The notes: generated by a model not told the origin, from the sequence alone. Counted from the stretch's first letter, positions 33,001 to 46,647 are shown. The stretch is DNA of 64,000 nt from Zelopaecilomyces penicillatus (GCA_005765155.1 VCCP01000005.1:3596001-3660000), one strand, 5' to 3'. Made by a program: numbers and translations.

Positions 33001-35245
33001 GATTAGCATCGGTAATCTCCTTCTCAGCGCATATTGCCTATCTGGATCGGATGATCCAGGGGAAGGTTCATAGAGCCAAAGCGTTTTGATGCTCCCAAGA
33101 ACAGGGGCGAAGCGCCATTTGCGGAACCCACATGTATGCACCGCAGCACGCCATGATCCGATAATGCTCACCAATCGGCACACCCTCCTGGCCATCCAGT
33201 ATGTATGTAACTATGTAGCGCGCGTGCATATACAACTGCGATGCGGCGGCATGTAATACAGCGTGGAAGCAAGTGTTTAGGACTGGATGGATCGTGCATA
33301 CATACGTATGTAGTAGTATGTGTGCTTAGCAGTCAAGTCCTGATATGCAACATGTCATTGTAGACGCACCCCTCAAGCCCATCTCAGTCCACATACCTCT
33401 CTGATGCTCGTTTATACTTCCACATGTATGTTGTGAGTGTTTGGCCATACACAGCTCTGGGTCCGGCGCGCAGACTTCTGAGTCAAACGCCGAGGTGCAA
33501 ATCTCAAGACTTCTTTATTGGGTTCCCAGCATCACGGATCAATCCGATTGTTCTCACCGCACGAGTCTGTGGCCATTCCTATTCGCACATTCGATTTGCT
33601 CTGCCACGTCGCACCGAAAGTGTCAGGATACCCCCAGGGCCGTTGATGCGCAACGATGCCCAATCCTGACAATCTGGGCGAGAGACTTGCAGAATGCCAA
33701 AGATGTGCGCGTCAGTCGCTTACTGTTTGTCTCGATACGATTGTGAAGGTGATAAAGAGAAGATATCAATTACCCCGGAGCGCTTCCGTACATTCCACCG
33801 GTGGCCACGAAGTATTAAGCATCTGATTTGCAGCCTGGCCACTCGCTGTCTCACATTCATAGTCAGGCCTAGCTTTGGATTCGCTTTCAGAAAATAAATA
33901 CCATCGTATTAATCGTCTGCCCCGTAGGCAGACAGTACGGCTGCCTCCTGTAGCACACGACCCAGCTACGAGGGCTAAAGGGTATGAAATCAAAGGCCAC
34001 GGTCGGTACTCATAGGCCGCTAACGAACGGGACGGCGCGAACCTGCCAAAGCAAAGAAGAAACAAGAGTACGAAATCCCAAGGCGCCGAAAAGACAAGAG
34101 GGACCCACTAGCTCGGCCACCATCGTCGCTTCGGCCAGACTGGTTCCAAGACAGCCTAAACAGCTCATTTGTCCCGACATTGTGTCGTATCGTGTTGGAA
34201 ATCATCTGTCCTGCACAAAATAACGTTTGCCAGGGTGCTGTAGCGCGCGCCCAGGCCCCATAAGTATTCACGGGCCACATCGTTAGAGGGACAAGGATGC
34301 CTTGCTTGCTCATCCAATTGTGCAAGTTGACAAGCTTGATATGCATAGCCCATTTCTTTTTGTTTGAGAGAAGAGGGCCGCGTGATGAGACAACCCCCAC
34401 AACGGGACCCCAGAGTATGCTGACCTGCTTGAAGAGCTGAATAACCAATCTCCTCATCCCCGAGCTTCATCGGCGCTTACCGTTTCGTGCTTGATCGAGC
34501 GCCATCATCAGAGCGCGCGGGTGCCGCTACAATCCCCACACCACACTGGACCTCTCAGCTCGTCAAGGGGAGGGATAAAACAAACTGTTGGCGAATATTC
34601 TCGAACGCAAGATCTGAAAAAGGCTCCATGTTGCCTCTTTTGGAGCTTCATTCGGGGCTAGTTTTCGTATTTCAGCCGAGGCACACAGACTTGCACCGGT
34701 CAACTCTCATTTCAATTGTTGCAATTATTTGAAGATTAGTAGCAGAAAAGACCATTGCATTGTCTTGTAAGGTTCCTTCGCCACTGTCCTGAGTGCTCGC
34801 CATCTCAACAATGAAAAGCACCGGTATCAAAGCATCCAGATCATTGAGCCGCATCGGTGAAGCGACATCATAATAACGCACTCCCGTCCGTTGAATGACG
34901 GTAAGTCAACCTGGTTATAGCCATCCAACTGTCATACGGAAAAAAAAAAAACAGCTTTAGAGTTTGGCTAAGCGAGGTGCCGCTTATTCTTTTAGTGCAA
35001 CTCCTTCGTCACATCTCAGCTCTTAATGGGGTGATTAAGGTTTGTTGAGTGGTTGGGCAATGGCCAATTAAGTTGGCTATCAGCAGAGCTTGGGGGAAAC
35101 CCCTTTTTTTTCTCTAGTGATCTGACAGATCCTTTGTGAGTAACGTCGCAGTTTTTGTAATCAGTAAGACAACAGCGCGATGGGAAACTGGTAGCTCTAC
35201 ATTCCAGTAGCATCCAAAGTCGGAAAATGCCTTTGCCTTTGCCAC
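30075..35245. other. Gene-poor stretch, about 5.2 kb
   Basis: No supported gene. Pyrimidine tracts at 31680-31800 and 32130-32200 and possible splice signals at 31845 and 32213 hint at a transcript (see findings). Tetranucleotide-like GTAT/CATA repeats lie at 33190-33310. ORFs at 34020-34470 are of random type. Confidence 0.5.
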
Positions 35246-37747
35246 TCACCTCCAGTGCTGAGATGGTTGTGAGCGAGGTTTTGCATTTTCTGTTGATACC
35301 TCAAGTCTTCCTCCCCAGAAATAATGCGGTGTTCCAGGTGGAACTCTTGCATGTCCAGCAGATTCTTTTAATTTGGCCAACATGGCTCGCCCAGTTAAAC
35401 GATAAGCTCGTAAGGCTTCTACTGTGTCCTTCATTCCAGTTAGATCACCAAATGTCGGAACTCGGAGCTCCCGAGGCATTATCGCGATACACCACGCTGT
35501 CTGGAATACGTAAGAGTTTCTCGGCGCTCCTGCTAGGATTTGACATGGTGTAACGGGCCCCACGTTAGAGCGAACGTTCAGCTCAATAACCAGTCTCCTG
35601 TATTCTTTCAGAAAAGCGTTTGCCCCTTCCGCATGCGGCCCAACCCAAACCTGAATCGAGAAGGCTTCACTATTCCATTGGCCTTGGTATGACAAAAAGT
35701 CACCCTCATTTCGGCCCAATCCTTCGGCAAATTGGACATTGTAGGCGTTGGCACTGGAATTCACCATGTCGGTGTTAAGTATATTTGCAGGCTTGGATGG
35801 CGCTAGGGCTGCACGTTCATCATCAAAAAAGCTGAAGCCGCAATCTCCACTGTTCATCAACTTTTCAGCATCTACTTCCTCCTCTGTTGAGAACTGCTCA
35901 TTCATAGAATCCGGTTCAAATTCTAGTCTCACGTGTTTGATACCTCGCAACATGCCTGGTCCTCGCCATGAAGGAGTTGTCAATAGAGCTGTGTCGTACA
36001 ATCCACGCTCCTGCAACGCAAGTAGGCGCAGGAAGTTCGTGAGCTTGGTGATTAGCGGGCCAGAAGAACGACGTGGTATGCAAGTCAGAGTAAGGGACTT
36101 CAGCCGAGGGTTCATGTCCGGAATAAATGCCTGTGGATAAGCCATTTCAATGCGAGAGTAAATTGACGTTTCCGCCAAATATGTACGAGCAATCATGGGT
36201 AACCCGTCCATTTGGAGTTCGGGAATGTTTGTGACAAATGAGTGGTGAATTCTCAGAGTATGGATGTTAGAAGATATTACAGGACGGAAAACGTGACTCA
36301 TGCCAAGAATTCCATATAATTTCGCGCTCCTGGGCCAAAGATAATGACAGATGTCGGGGTTTGAAAGCAGCTGCATCCTATCGCAAGTGAATTCTTGCAG
36401 CTGGCCGTTGGAAATTCGGAACAGCTTCTCTATGCCAAAAGCCGAGACTTGGTTATTGGATAGGTGCAAATGGGTTAGGCCTCGAGAGCTCTCAGAGCCA
36501 TGGTCACATGTGGATAGCAAAAACCCAACAGCATCAGCTGAGTCTCGTCGTTCCTGAGTACGGCCATTGGACCTGAGGGTTTCGTACTCCTGTAAACCAC
36601 CATCTGGCCGGACTGTGTACATGGGACTATCAACAAAGTACCTCTCTGGATGGGTAAAGGTCTCGCTCCAGGGTGACTCCAGGATCGTCATAAAGGGGCC
36701 ATTTTCTGGTGTACCATGTGGAGAATTATACAACTTGCCCTCCACTTGGAAATGAGCGTCTGATCGCAACTGTGCGCTAGGGAAACATCTGGCTCTTAGT
36801 GTCTCTATGATGCCGTCAGTAATTTTGTTGACTGCCAAATCTAGGCTCCATAGCCCAAGTCCGAAGCGGTTTACAAGCGCGGTGAGCGCAGCATTGTCTA
36901 CCTCTCTGTGCCGAATCTTCAAAACCTGCAAGTTGGGCAAGATGGCGGCTTGGGCAAGAGGCAAGATGGAGCCAGGCACACCAGATACGTCAAGATAGAT
37001 CAAACTTTGGAGTGAAGGAGACGAAAACAACCTGTGGGATAATGGTGTAGCGCAATCTCTGAGGCTCAGTAGAAGGAGTTGTTGCTGCGGCAGCTCGATA
37101 AGGAAGCGAGGGTCAAGATCGGTGTGGCCGTCTAGGAGCACGGAGCCAACGCTGGGCAGAAGCTCCAAAGCTAGCTTGAAGCTCTGTTCGAGAGTCTTCG
37201 CGCTGTTGTCAGAAGAAAAGTGGAAATTGTCCTTGGAAAAGTTTCTTGCATCCAGAACAAGGATCAAGGCCCGAGTAGCCGGTGACACTTGACTGAGCCT
37301 ATTGAAAACGTAGTCGAGCCACCAATTCAAGTCTGTCCGCACCGCACCAACGCACGGTTGCGTGCGAAGGCACATGCAAGTCAGCCGATAGCCGCCCACT
37401 TGTCATTGAGTACTGTTGCTGTTGCCTGCAACCAGCTTGCTGCAGGATGCATCATGGCAGGTAACTTGCTTCACATTTGCAGCAGCAGCAGCCAAAGAAA
37501 GTCGGTCAAAAGCAGGTGCAGGTGGCAGGGTGGCTTTACGGCAATACTTACCATCCCCAGACTGAAGTCCTGAGAGTCTCGCTGATCTCAACAAATTTGT
37601 CCAAAGGCGAGGCGCAAAGACGGCCCAGAAGCGTCGGCTAACTAGGCAAAGGGCACGATAGTCGGCGAAACGCACATATGGAGCTACTGGTTGGAGCCAG
37701 TCTAGGCGGGTAATGGCCTCGTGGTAGGACGGCAAGGATGCTGCCAT
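35246..37747 (-). CDS. F-box / leucine-rich-repeat-like protein
   Basis: Two exons: 37747-37552 and 37398-35246. The intron is 153 bases with a GTAAGT donor and an AAG acceptor. That acceptor is the only one I found that keeps the long frame open. The protein has 782 residues. The N-terminus (residues about 10-55) is F-box-like, with the recurrent YRALCLVSRRFWAVFAPRLW element seen in fungal F-box proteins. The long second part has irregular leucine-rich segments (LLLLSLRDCATPL; LRILHLSN-like LTHLHLSNNQVSAFGIEKLF; LKSLTLTC) consistent with a curved repeat scaffold for substrate binding. It should act as a substrate receptor of an SCF ubiquitin ligase (inference). The C-terminal 150 residues have no named domain. 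The target is unknown. The start ATG is the first in frame. Confidence 0.8.
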
Positions 37748-39278
37748 GATTTTTAGCCCTTGAAGGGGCCTGCAATGAGTGATGGGCTTTGAAGTCGGGT
37801 CATAGGTCCCTATAATGGACGGACGATCTGCCTCGAGCTGGTTGGCACTGGCTAGTCCGGGTCCTGCCGCTCGCGCGTAGCTTGTTTCTGTGGAAAGGCA
37901 CTTGGTTTAGTACAAAAAAGCCAGAGATGTTGGTAGAAAAGGAGATGGTGGTGATGATGGTGGTGGTGTTTGATTACTATCGCCAAAACCTGGCTGAGCA
38001 GGTGGAAGGGGTAACAGTAGGAGTGGCGAGTCGCGAATCAGTCTTGACGTTTGACAGGCCGTCTCCTGCTGTTATTGCACTTACCTAATCAAGTGCGGGA
38101 ACTGGCTGGGCTGGCCAATAGTTTGGCGGGAGCACAGATGTGGAACCAGCCAGCGATCTGGCCTAGTGAGTGACGAAGCAGCGCATCGAGATCTGCAAGG
38201 CCAACCGGGCTGGCGGGCATCGACATTTGGCCCAGCCGCCGACAACCAGAGATGCATAAGCACATGCCGACAGTAGGAAAAGTCGATAAGTCAGCATGCG
38301 AATGTTGCGTCGCACTGATGACGGCACCCAGATCCACACAGAGGCGGCTGGCTTTTGCTTCTGCGAGCTGAGCCTGGCCCGTCAAACCCCTTTCCCCCCT
38401 CCCAGCTGCGTCACTAGAGCCTCTGACACCCCCCTTCTTCATCTTCATCTTCAATTTCCTCTAAACCTGCTACACCCATGCAAAGCAGTTCTGCCGTCTT
38501 TGGCGGCGTCAAGCATCGCAAGCTATTCGCAGTTGCAGCAGGGAGTAATACGCAGCAGCCATTCAAGAGGTTTCTAGCGGATCAGATGAGCTAGATGAAG
38601 TAGAATGGCGCGTCCGCTTTAGCGGCCCGTCGCCTGCTGAGTCGGCGAGACGTGGGATACTTGCTCATGATGCACTAATTTGCTCATAATGACCTTGGTG
38701 ACAGCTGTGCTCACTTGGCCGCGTCCATGAGAAAGTGGACTAATTATCCATTGAATTGATATGCGGCTAATTGCGCCAGGACATACCCGCTGGCGCTGGA
38801 TCGATCCACACTGCTGGCTTCCACGCGGCACGGCATCGAGCCGGTCGATCCGTCACGGTAAAAAATTCTTTTGATTTTGTTCATTTCCCTGGCTGGGCAA
38901 TCACTAGCTATAACACAGTAGGCACATAAAAATCGCATTTGTAAAAGAAAAGAAAAAAGGAGAACCGGAGACATTGGCAACGTGGGCAGATTGCAAAAGA
39001 AAAGAAGCAACAACACCACGGCTCTGCGATAATCCGACCAGGTTTGGGCAAAATTGAATAAACGTCAAAAAGTCTTTTGTAGGTAAATCTATAAATAAAA
39101 AGAGGGACACAGTACAAAAGTACATGCACGTTGTCCAAACGCAGCAAGGGTGCATACTAATCAACCCATGTGCCGGAGATGAAAATATTCAGAGAAGAAG
39201 CAGCAAGTACAACGGGCCTCGGCATTTTGAATCCCTGCCTCATAATAAACAACTGAACAATATGAAAACTAATTGTTT

Positions 39279-39298
39279 GGGGGGGGGGGGGGGGGGGG
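39279..39298. repeat. Poly(G) tract, 20 bases
   Basis: Uninterrupted run of 20 G, unusually long for fungal nuclear DNA. It could form a quadruplex, and its exact length is prone to sequencing error. Confidence 0.85.
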
Positions 39299-40520
39299 AA
39301 AGAAGGTTAAGAAACCATGAGCAGCTGAAAGTACCAAGGCAGTAACAACAAGCAGGCAGTGCCCTGCCAACTATTACCTACCTGCCCCCCTCCATCACCC
39401 ATGCGGGAGACCTATAGTAGCAGGGTGCCTACTTGTATTAGCAAGGACATGGCCCTCTGCAATCAAAACCTAGCAAGGTGGTGGTCGATGGCGTGAGAGA
39501 GAGAAAGAGAGAGAGGAGAGGGGGATCGGCGGTGGAGTCGCAAGTAGACATTAGGAAAAGCTGGGGTCGGCTCGGCCCCGCCGAAGCCTTTCTGTCTGGG
39601 TAAACACGGGGCCCCACTTCTCTCCGGCACGCGAGAAGCGTCCGATGCTGCACCCCGATGGGGCGTCATCCTTGCGGCTAGTTCCATCGATGGGAAGTCG
39701 AAATCGTACGAGAATTGCAGATTATGAAAATGCGCGGCTAGGAAAGGGAGGGGGGGAGAAGGAAGGCCGGGGGGGTGGCTAACGTTGTGCACGTGTATAA
39801 GCGTCCACAACTCCTCACTACGAAACTCGCCCAACACCAACACCAACGCTTATTAAACACAGCCACACACGCTCACCCACATATGCGCAGAAAGGAGGCA
39901 GAGAGGGTAAGTACTGTAAGTATTTGGAAGCGAAATGCTGGTGCCCCTCTGGCGTGGGTCAGATAGGGCCCAGTGCGTGGAACATATAAAGGGTCAGACA
40001 TGTGTGAGAGAGTACCTTTTTTATTTTTTGCATTGATGGTAGCGCGGCTGCTCTAAGACAGTCTTGGCTTCCTCCAGCACTGTCCACTCACTCTCCCCCC
40101 AAAGAAACTGTACTGTACGGTGTGTGCGAGTCCCCAGCCTGGGCCAAGCGGTATGTTAAAGTAATGCCCAGAGAAACAATCCTGGGAAACGACAAATCCT
40201 CAGCCCCTCCCCCAATCTCACCTTCCTCAGCTTCAACGACTCAAGCTGCTCCACCCCCAAGGCCAAGTCCTGACTCTTGTGTAACTCTTGTCTCCAAGAC
40301 TCAAGTAGCAGTCAGCTTTCGCGCCACAATCCTTCCACCATCAAGTGTACTGAAGGCAGCATTTACAACTCATTGGCCCACTCAACATCCACGACATAGT
40401 ACACCCAGTGCTCTACCTTCTCAGCCCTCTCATCTACCCTCTTGCACCCCTCTTCAATACGTTGGACCCCCAAATCGTGCGCCATAGTTGCAGCAGTTAT
40501 TGCATAGAGTAGACTAAAGA

Positions 40521-40546
40521 GGTGTGTGCGTGTGTGTGTGTGTGTA
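40521..40546. repeat. (GT)n microsatellite
   Basis: GT dinucleotides with one interruption, in intergenic DNA. Confidence 0.85.
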
Positions 40547-43500
40547 TGAATAATAAGTGTCCTGGTTAGTAAATGAAAAAAGATTGACCGGTGCTGGCCC
40601 AGCGACGGCCCGAGAAAAAAACGTCCAGTAGTTTCCTGCTGGTGTAGAGAGAGAGAGGGCCATAGCTTCGAAATTAGAAGCCTAAATGGTGCTGCTACAT
40701 ATGTACGTATATGAGTTAGTTAGAGTAGCAGGCGCCCACCTTTGGTTTTGCTTTCTTTTTCATGCTAGGCGCTGCGTTGGTTGCGTTGTAATCCGTCGTT
40801 CCCGCCTGTGGGCACTAGTTGTAGTTGCAGTCGAGTTGCGTTAGTTCCATGATGCTACTGCAAAGGCGCTACCCACAGTAGGCAACCCCATGTACTATCA
40901 AAGAGTTGTGCTGTTACAGTGCGGAGTTGCCTTGTAGGATTTGCTTGCATCTAGGAAACTCCGCGACAGCATCCTTTTCACGACGCGCCGCCAACAACCG
41001 TGAATTAGTAGTAGTAGGCGAGCAGATAACATACGCGCACCCCGTAAGCAGCCCGAAACAATAATTTCATCGCTTGTAGAACGAAGATCTTCTTCTTTTT
41101 CTTCTCCAACAACGAGAATCATTGCCGCTCAGGCGCTGAACAGCAATAAAGAAAGAAAAGATGAAATAAAACAAAAACCCGTCGGTCAAGGAAAGAAAGC
41201 ACTTCCTCTATATTCACACCCATGCTAAACCCCAACCCCGGAGAACCGGAAAAAGGGCTGACGGACCCAGCACAGCGGTGCTTGGGCGCCTAGGATGTAC
41301 CGTATGGTGATGCTGAAGGAAAAATCTCACACATATAACAACTGTTGTTGTTGTTGTCATTATTCTTATTAAGCAAGTGGTCAGTCACTCGTAGCGTCAA
41401 GTTGAGCATCTCCAAAAGAAGGAAAGAAAAAACCCCCGTACAATAATTACTGCCTCCGACTGCTGAGAACAACACAACAAAAAAGCAAAACCACCAAAAT
41501 TTGAAAAAAGTTCCAGGCAAATAAAAAAAGACAAAAGGAGAAAAGAAAGGCGACAAGTAGGTTATTTCCAATTTACTCATCAACCCCCCCGCCAGATCTG
41601 AATTGATTGACTGATGCTCGCTGCAAGGCACGATCTTCCCACTCTGGTGAAACCCCAAGAAACCTTCGGGGGCTGGGGGTTTTCAAACACACACACACGC
41701 ACATATGATGAAACATAAAAGAGAGAATGAGAGAGAAAGAGAGAGAGAAAAGATGGAGAAAGACATACGTAGACAGAGGGAGGAAGAGTGGGAAATAAAG
41801 AGGGGGGGGTCTCTTAGGAGGGAGAAACCCCAGAAACGGCAATGCTCCAAGACAAATCACTAGGTACCCAGATAAAACAAAGACAGGGGGCTCAGCCAAT
41901 CATTAGCCCCGTTTACACTCGGCAGTGGTCCTTCGGCGACCACTGGAAACGGGTGCGGCGATCAGTTCATCACACGCTTTCACACACCACACCACACTAC
42001 TACATCCACACACCACACACACACCCTGGGTTCGCTGCTGATCCCATTTGGCCTTTTTCGGAAACCACGCACGAACCACGGCTGCCCAATACCGAAAAAA
42101 AAACATCACGTCACATCCTTCCTTGTGAGACCACCTAAACCACTCCCCCCCCAAAGGGGAACATCTACTTTTGCTGCTAGTCTCATCTGTTCGTTCTGGC
42201 ATCACCAAGCTATAGTTTGACTAATAACTAAACTACATTGTAAACACCAATGATTTGTAAGTTTGCTCACAACCACCACCACCCTTTTCTCCCCGCCCTT
42301 TATCACTCACTCTGTAGTTTAGCACTTGTGTGAGTATGTGTGAATACAAACATCCCTTGATAATCTCCCGGCACGCTCTTCTATACCTGATCTAATGAGT
42401 GATGACATGACGGGAGGCTACGTGCCCTTTTTGTTGTTGTTATTGTTGTTACTGTTTGGAGGTCATGGGTTATTTTACCTCAGAGGCTGACGCTCAATCA
42501 CACATGTGAAATGCAGAGTTGTTAGTAACTTTTGATTTTATTTTTTTCTTGTGCCGTTTCTCCCTTGACATTATAGTCAACTGCGCAGCGTGGATAGTCT
42601 TCGGTGTATCCCACCCGCCGTGGATGGAGCCCTAGGTGATGGATGCCATGATCGATTGCATGATAGATCGTGGACGCTCTCTTTGCACATGAGACGATCA
42701 GCACTGTTCACCCGTAATGGCCCCCAAGAGACAACAACAAAGAGCTACCTGCCTTGAACTGTTCTCTCGACGTAGCAGTTTATGAATACAGTTGTTTGCA
42801 AGATTCAAACAACATCAAAGTAAACACCAAAATCAAAAGCCGCGCGCCTCTGCAAGCTCTTACACTGACTAACCTCTCTAACAGCCACAGCCTTTGAAAC
42901 ATTACCCCAGGTCCAAGTATATCAATCAAAATACTCAGCATCTGGTTGTGTTTCTACATTGTGGCCCCATGGCGACACAACACAATATAATACATGTGCA
43001 GACATGCCTGGTGGTGTGTTGGCGGCGCCACCTCCATCTTTACCAAAAGATGCCAGCCTCGCTGAAACCGATCTGAGCGCTCCGGGATCAGGGATCCTGG
43101 GCTTGCTTCTTCGCCGCTATGCCCTATCCGCTCGCTGGGTTGGTGGGTGGGCAGACAGGGAGTTGGAGAAGAGCCGCCGCTTCATGAATGACGGCCCAGC
43201 AAAGGGGTGCATCAGTACCAATGTTCAGCACACACAATGGAGGGGGTGTCGTTGGTGCGTCTGTGTCTGGGGCTGTGGCCGACAGCGCATGTGGTTGCTT
43301 TGAATACCACCTACCGACTATTTATTACCTCTATACCTATCTGAGGCATCAACAGGGTGCAAAAAGACACAGCCAGGACCACCCCAAGGATTTTCAACTG
43401 ATAAATCTACTGGCATCTAGAGATCTCTGGCAATATCCAGAAATATATAGAAATCTCAGTCAAGTAAACTACTTACCTAACTTAAGTAAGGTAGGAGGTA

Positions 43501-45078
43501 GGTTAGTACGTATTCAGGCACTGTCGTATCGGCGGTGTTTTTTTTTTTGTTTTTTTTTCTTTGCACCCTGTTGGGCACGTTCTTATGAGTGTGTGTAGTG
43601 AGGGCATGCGATGCAATGCAATGGCGATGCAATGGCATCCATTTGCCCAACTTATACACCACAGTGCCGCTCTGCCTATGCAGTTTACATCCCATTGCAC
43701 TCGAGTAGCCTAGTCACACAACGTACGTACAGTGCGATATAAACACAGACAGTACAATTGTACGTGCTCCGGGTACTCACTCAGACGCTGAACCCTGCCT
43801 CGGCCAGATCTGAGACAACAGCCTGCCCAGTGCGCTGGCAACAGGGTTGAGGGCTAATCCCAGATGGATCCCCGATGTATCCCTAGATCTAGGAGTACTT
43901 GGGGCTCTTTTTCTCTCGAGCCTTTTCAGGCAATCCAAGGCAGCTCTTGAGAGAGTCCACACAGCTCTAGTTGTAGTCAACTCGCAGCATCCAACAGCCG
44001 CTACCCATCCATCATCATCACCATCACCATCACCACCAACACCATCAACGCCAGCGCGCGCCACCCCCGTAAGCGTGGGGTCTGCACGGAGCCTGCACGA
44101 GGCCTGTCAAGTTTCTCCATGCGTGCTACTACTCCGTTAGCTCGATTTGCTCTTGTCTCCCTCCTCCCATCGATCGTCCAATCAGCCTATCGGCTAATCT
44201 CAGGGTTCCCACCTCAGGGTTCCCCCAACGCCCGCCATCTCCAGCCACCATCTCCACAGTCCAGCAGCTTGGTTAAATGTGCTGTGGTGGTTTCACAAAG
44301 TTGTCAAGATCGCTGGGACACAGATCAAAGTACTGCCAATGTAGAGAAAATGTACTAGATTACACATTGGTATGCTACAGTATGATATACGGTTTGTTTA
44401 CTAAATACATGATGGGCCAAAGCAACCAGCGCCGTAACCGCCCAATCCCAGCCTCTGTCGCGGGGCGAACCGAAGGACTCTCCATCCCAATACCAAAATG
44501 TCGTCCACGCGCTTTCCGTGTAGCGCTGTGTTCCCCTGTCTGCCGTTTCCCCTATTTTTCCATGGGCCAAAGCAAGAAGAAAGAAAAGTCTTAAACCCCA
44601 GGTTGAAAGAAAGAAAATAGAATAAAAAGAGTAAGTTGAAAAGGCCATTGAATCCACCTCTCCCTCCTGGGATATCACTTGTGAGGCCCACCCACGGCCT
44701 AAGTGGGTACCTTTTCATCCAATAAAGTAATAGTGAAGAATACCCATAAATAAACACCGAGATAAGTCATGTTTTTGGTTCCGTCGTGTGCCAGACAAAT
44801 CAAATGAGAAGAGTCCAAAAGAGTTTGGAAATGGTTGTGAGGCCAGACACCCCAGTTTTGAAGCCACTGCAAAACACCACAATTGGTCAGGGGGTTTTTA
44901 AAAGCAGGTTTGCCTGGTAGATGGCCGCCTTCGTTGCAGTGCTAGGAGGCGCTGCAAGCTTGCAACAAGATACTGTGTTGCCAAGGTAATGTGGTGGTCC
45001 CTCTTTGGCAGTTGAGGGTTGGGGTCAGGAATAAGCAAGTGCCAAAGGGCAATTTGCCAGCACAAGATGAACAAGTAA

Positions 45079-46241
45079 TCAGTAATCATCCTCGCGCTTC
45101 TCGCCTCCACTCTTTGCTTTGGGTGGCGCTCGGCGTTTCCGATTCCGCTCTTCGTGTTCAATTACGGGCACAGCAGCTGGAATAAATTCCACCCCACGGT
45201 TGCGACTGTTTGGTCTGGCATGGAGTTTGCGATGATTGTTGAGGTTATCCTGGCGATTAAATTGATCTTTTCCACAAAACTCGCAGGAAAATCTGTTTGG
45301 CCCTTCACCGTGAAATCTGCAACGGTCCGTTAGTTAAATGTCAACTGAATGGTAGTAAACTTTGTGACTCACGTTTGCTTGTGACGCTTGAGATGTTCAT
45401 TGCGTCGGAAGGCCTTGTTACATCCGGGGTAATCACACTTGCACATAGCTCTCCGCACAACATCAACTGTGGCTGAGCTGTCTGACTTGTCTGATGTAGA
45501 AGCTTTTCGCGACTGTCTGATTTGGGCCATGTGCAGATCTGAACTTTTACATTGAAGTTCGTCCCCCGACATGTTTCGATGACTGCGTAGTCGATCTGGT
45601 GATCCGGGAGCCTGGAGGTACCACCGACCCATTGGAGACTGCGCATAACGATCGAGATCCAAACTATCCAATGTGTCCATATCTTGGTGTTGAGTCTTTT
45701 GTGGGAATAATGACATCGGACTTTCGGTAGCGCAAGACCATGATGCTGAGCTCTCTTGGACTTCTGAATCTGTGAGGCTGTACGCAGAGGCCATGGCAGA
45801 TTGGTCTTGTGTGGCGTACATTGCGTAAGGGCCTGAGGGGGCCATGGAGCTCATGGCATTTTGTGTAGCCATGTTGATGTCAAGCATGTGGTCGTAACCA
45901 GGAGCCATTTCGTTTAACCTGCGCAGGGGAGTGACGGGAATGGTCCCCTCCGAGTATGATATGCTGCGTTCTTGTTCCATCTTAATGGGAAACATATACT
46001 TGGCCATGGAAGTTGGAGGAGAGGTAATTGTGTTGGAATGTGACCTGTTAAACGCATGGCAATTGCTGTCGAAGTCGATGCCGAGTTCGTGTGGTGTCGA
46101 GCGGCGAGAATTAGGTGTGAATGGGTCGTAGGCTGACGAAGCAGATGAAAAGCTAGTGCTTGTAGATGGACACGACATGGCCTGGCTGCACAGGCTGAAG
46201 TTATCGTCCATATCGAACCGGAAATCCGATTCGAACTGCAT
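45079..46241 (-). CDS. flbC: C2H2 conidiation regulator FlbC
   Basis: Nuclear transcription factor. In Aspergillus nidulans FlbC acts upstream of brlA in asexual development, and a homologue exists in Neurospora (family knowledge). Two exons, 46241-45373 and 45316-45079; the 56-base intron (GTGAGT...GCAG) splits the codon for Thr290 inside the first zinc finger. The protein has 368 residues. Finger 1 uses Cys269, Cys274, His287 and His292 (CDYPGC...HLKRHKQTFH). Finger 2 uses Cys301, Cys304, His318 and His322 (CEFCGKDQFNRQDNLNNH). A basic tail follows (RNRKRRAPPK), likely a nuclear signal. The N-terminal 260 residues are Ser/Thr/Met/Pro-rich, as in activation domains. BrlA was considered and rejected because its fingers differ. 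The gene stands alone, with 7.3 kb and 9.0 kb of gene-poor DNA on its two sides. Confidence 0.94.
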
Positions 46242-46422
46242 GATGGGCAGAAGGGTAAGATTGGGTTGTTGGCTAACGATGTTCGGGGATGAGATAGAAA
46301 ACTATGTTGGGATGATTGAACGAGTGTGAGAATAGCCTGTCACAGATCAAGAGAAGCCACGAACAGGAGCAACACTCTGTGTACAGGTTTGAATAGATTG
46401 AACCTTGGCGGGGATGAGGGAG

Positions 46423-46647
46423 GGAATGAATGGATGATCGTATCAGGAATGCTTTTTTTTGCAAAGCTCGAGGAACGCCCCTAAAGATATATACCTCTAG
46501 AGGAGGAATGAGAATGGGAGGAAGATGTCCGGCAGCGTAAGACAACAAGCTGCAGATCAACCCCCCGCGAAATCGTGAGACTAAATGGTTCTCACAGAGA
46601 TTGACCGAGAGACATGCGGGTTGCTGCTCCAGGTCAAGAATGGAATG
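46423..46647 (-). promoter_or_regulatory. Cluster of six CATTCY (AbaA/TEA-type) sites upstream of flbC
   Basis: Read on the flbC strand, CATTCC or CATTCT occurs at 46423-46428, 46446-46451, 46505-46510, 46511-46516, 46637-46642 and 46642-46647. CATTCY is the published binding site of AbaA in Aspergillus. About 0.1 site would be expected on one strand of this length by chance. The sites flank the TATA box. Binding is not shown. Confidence 0.5.
46486..46493 (-). promoter_or_regulatory. TATA box of flbC
   Basis: TATATATC on the minus strand, 245 bases before the flbC start codon. It implies a leader of about 200 bases for the proximal transcript. Confidence 0.5.

Larger units (their letters stand above)
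37748..45078. other. Gene-poor stretch, 7.3 kb, between F-box/LRR gene and flbC
   Basis: No ORF above 140 codons and none with a domain. Contains a 20-base G run (39279-39298), a GT repeat (40521-40546), purine-rich blocks (41700-41830), an ATC/ACC trinucleotide stretch (44010-44050) and a TTAA-centred palindrome near 43471-43495. The right end holds the flbC 3' flank. Confidence 0.55.

Noticed and set aside
34020..34470. Two overlapping ORFs of 101 and 145 codons, minus
   Set aside because: Overlap in different frames, no domain, no leader signals.
45079..46241. First read as brlA
   Set aside because: Both are C2H2 conidiation factors, but the finger sequences (CDYPGC...HLKRHKQTFH and CEFCGKDQFNRQDNL) and the basic RNRKRRAPPK tail match FlbC, not BrlA.
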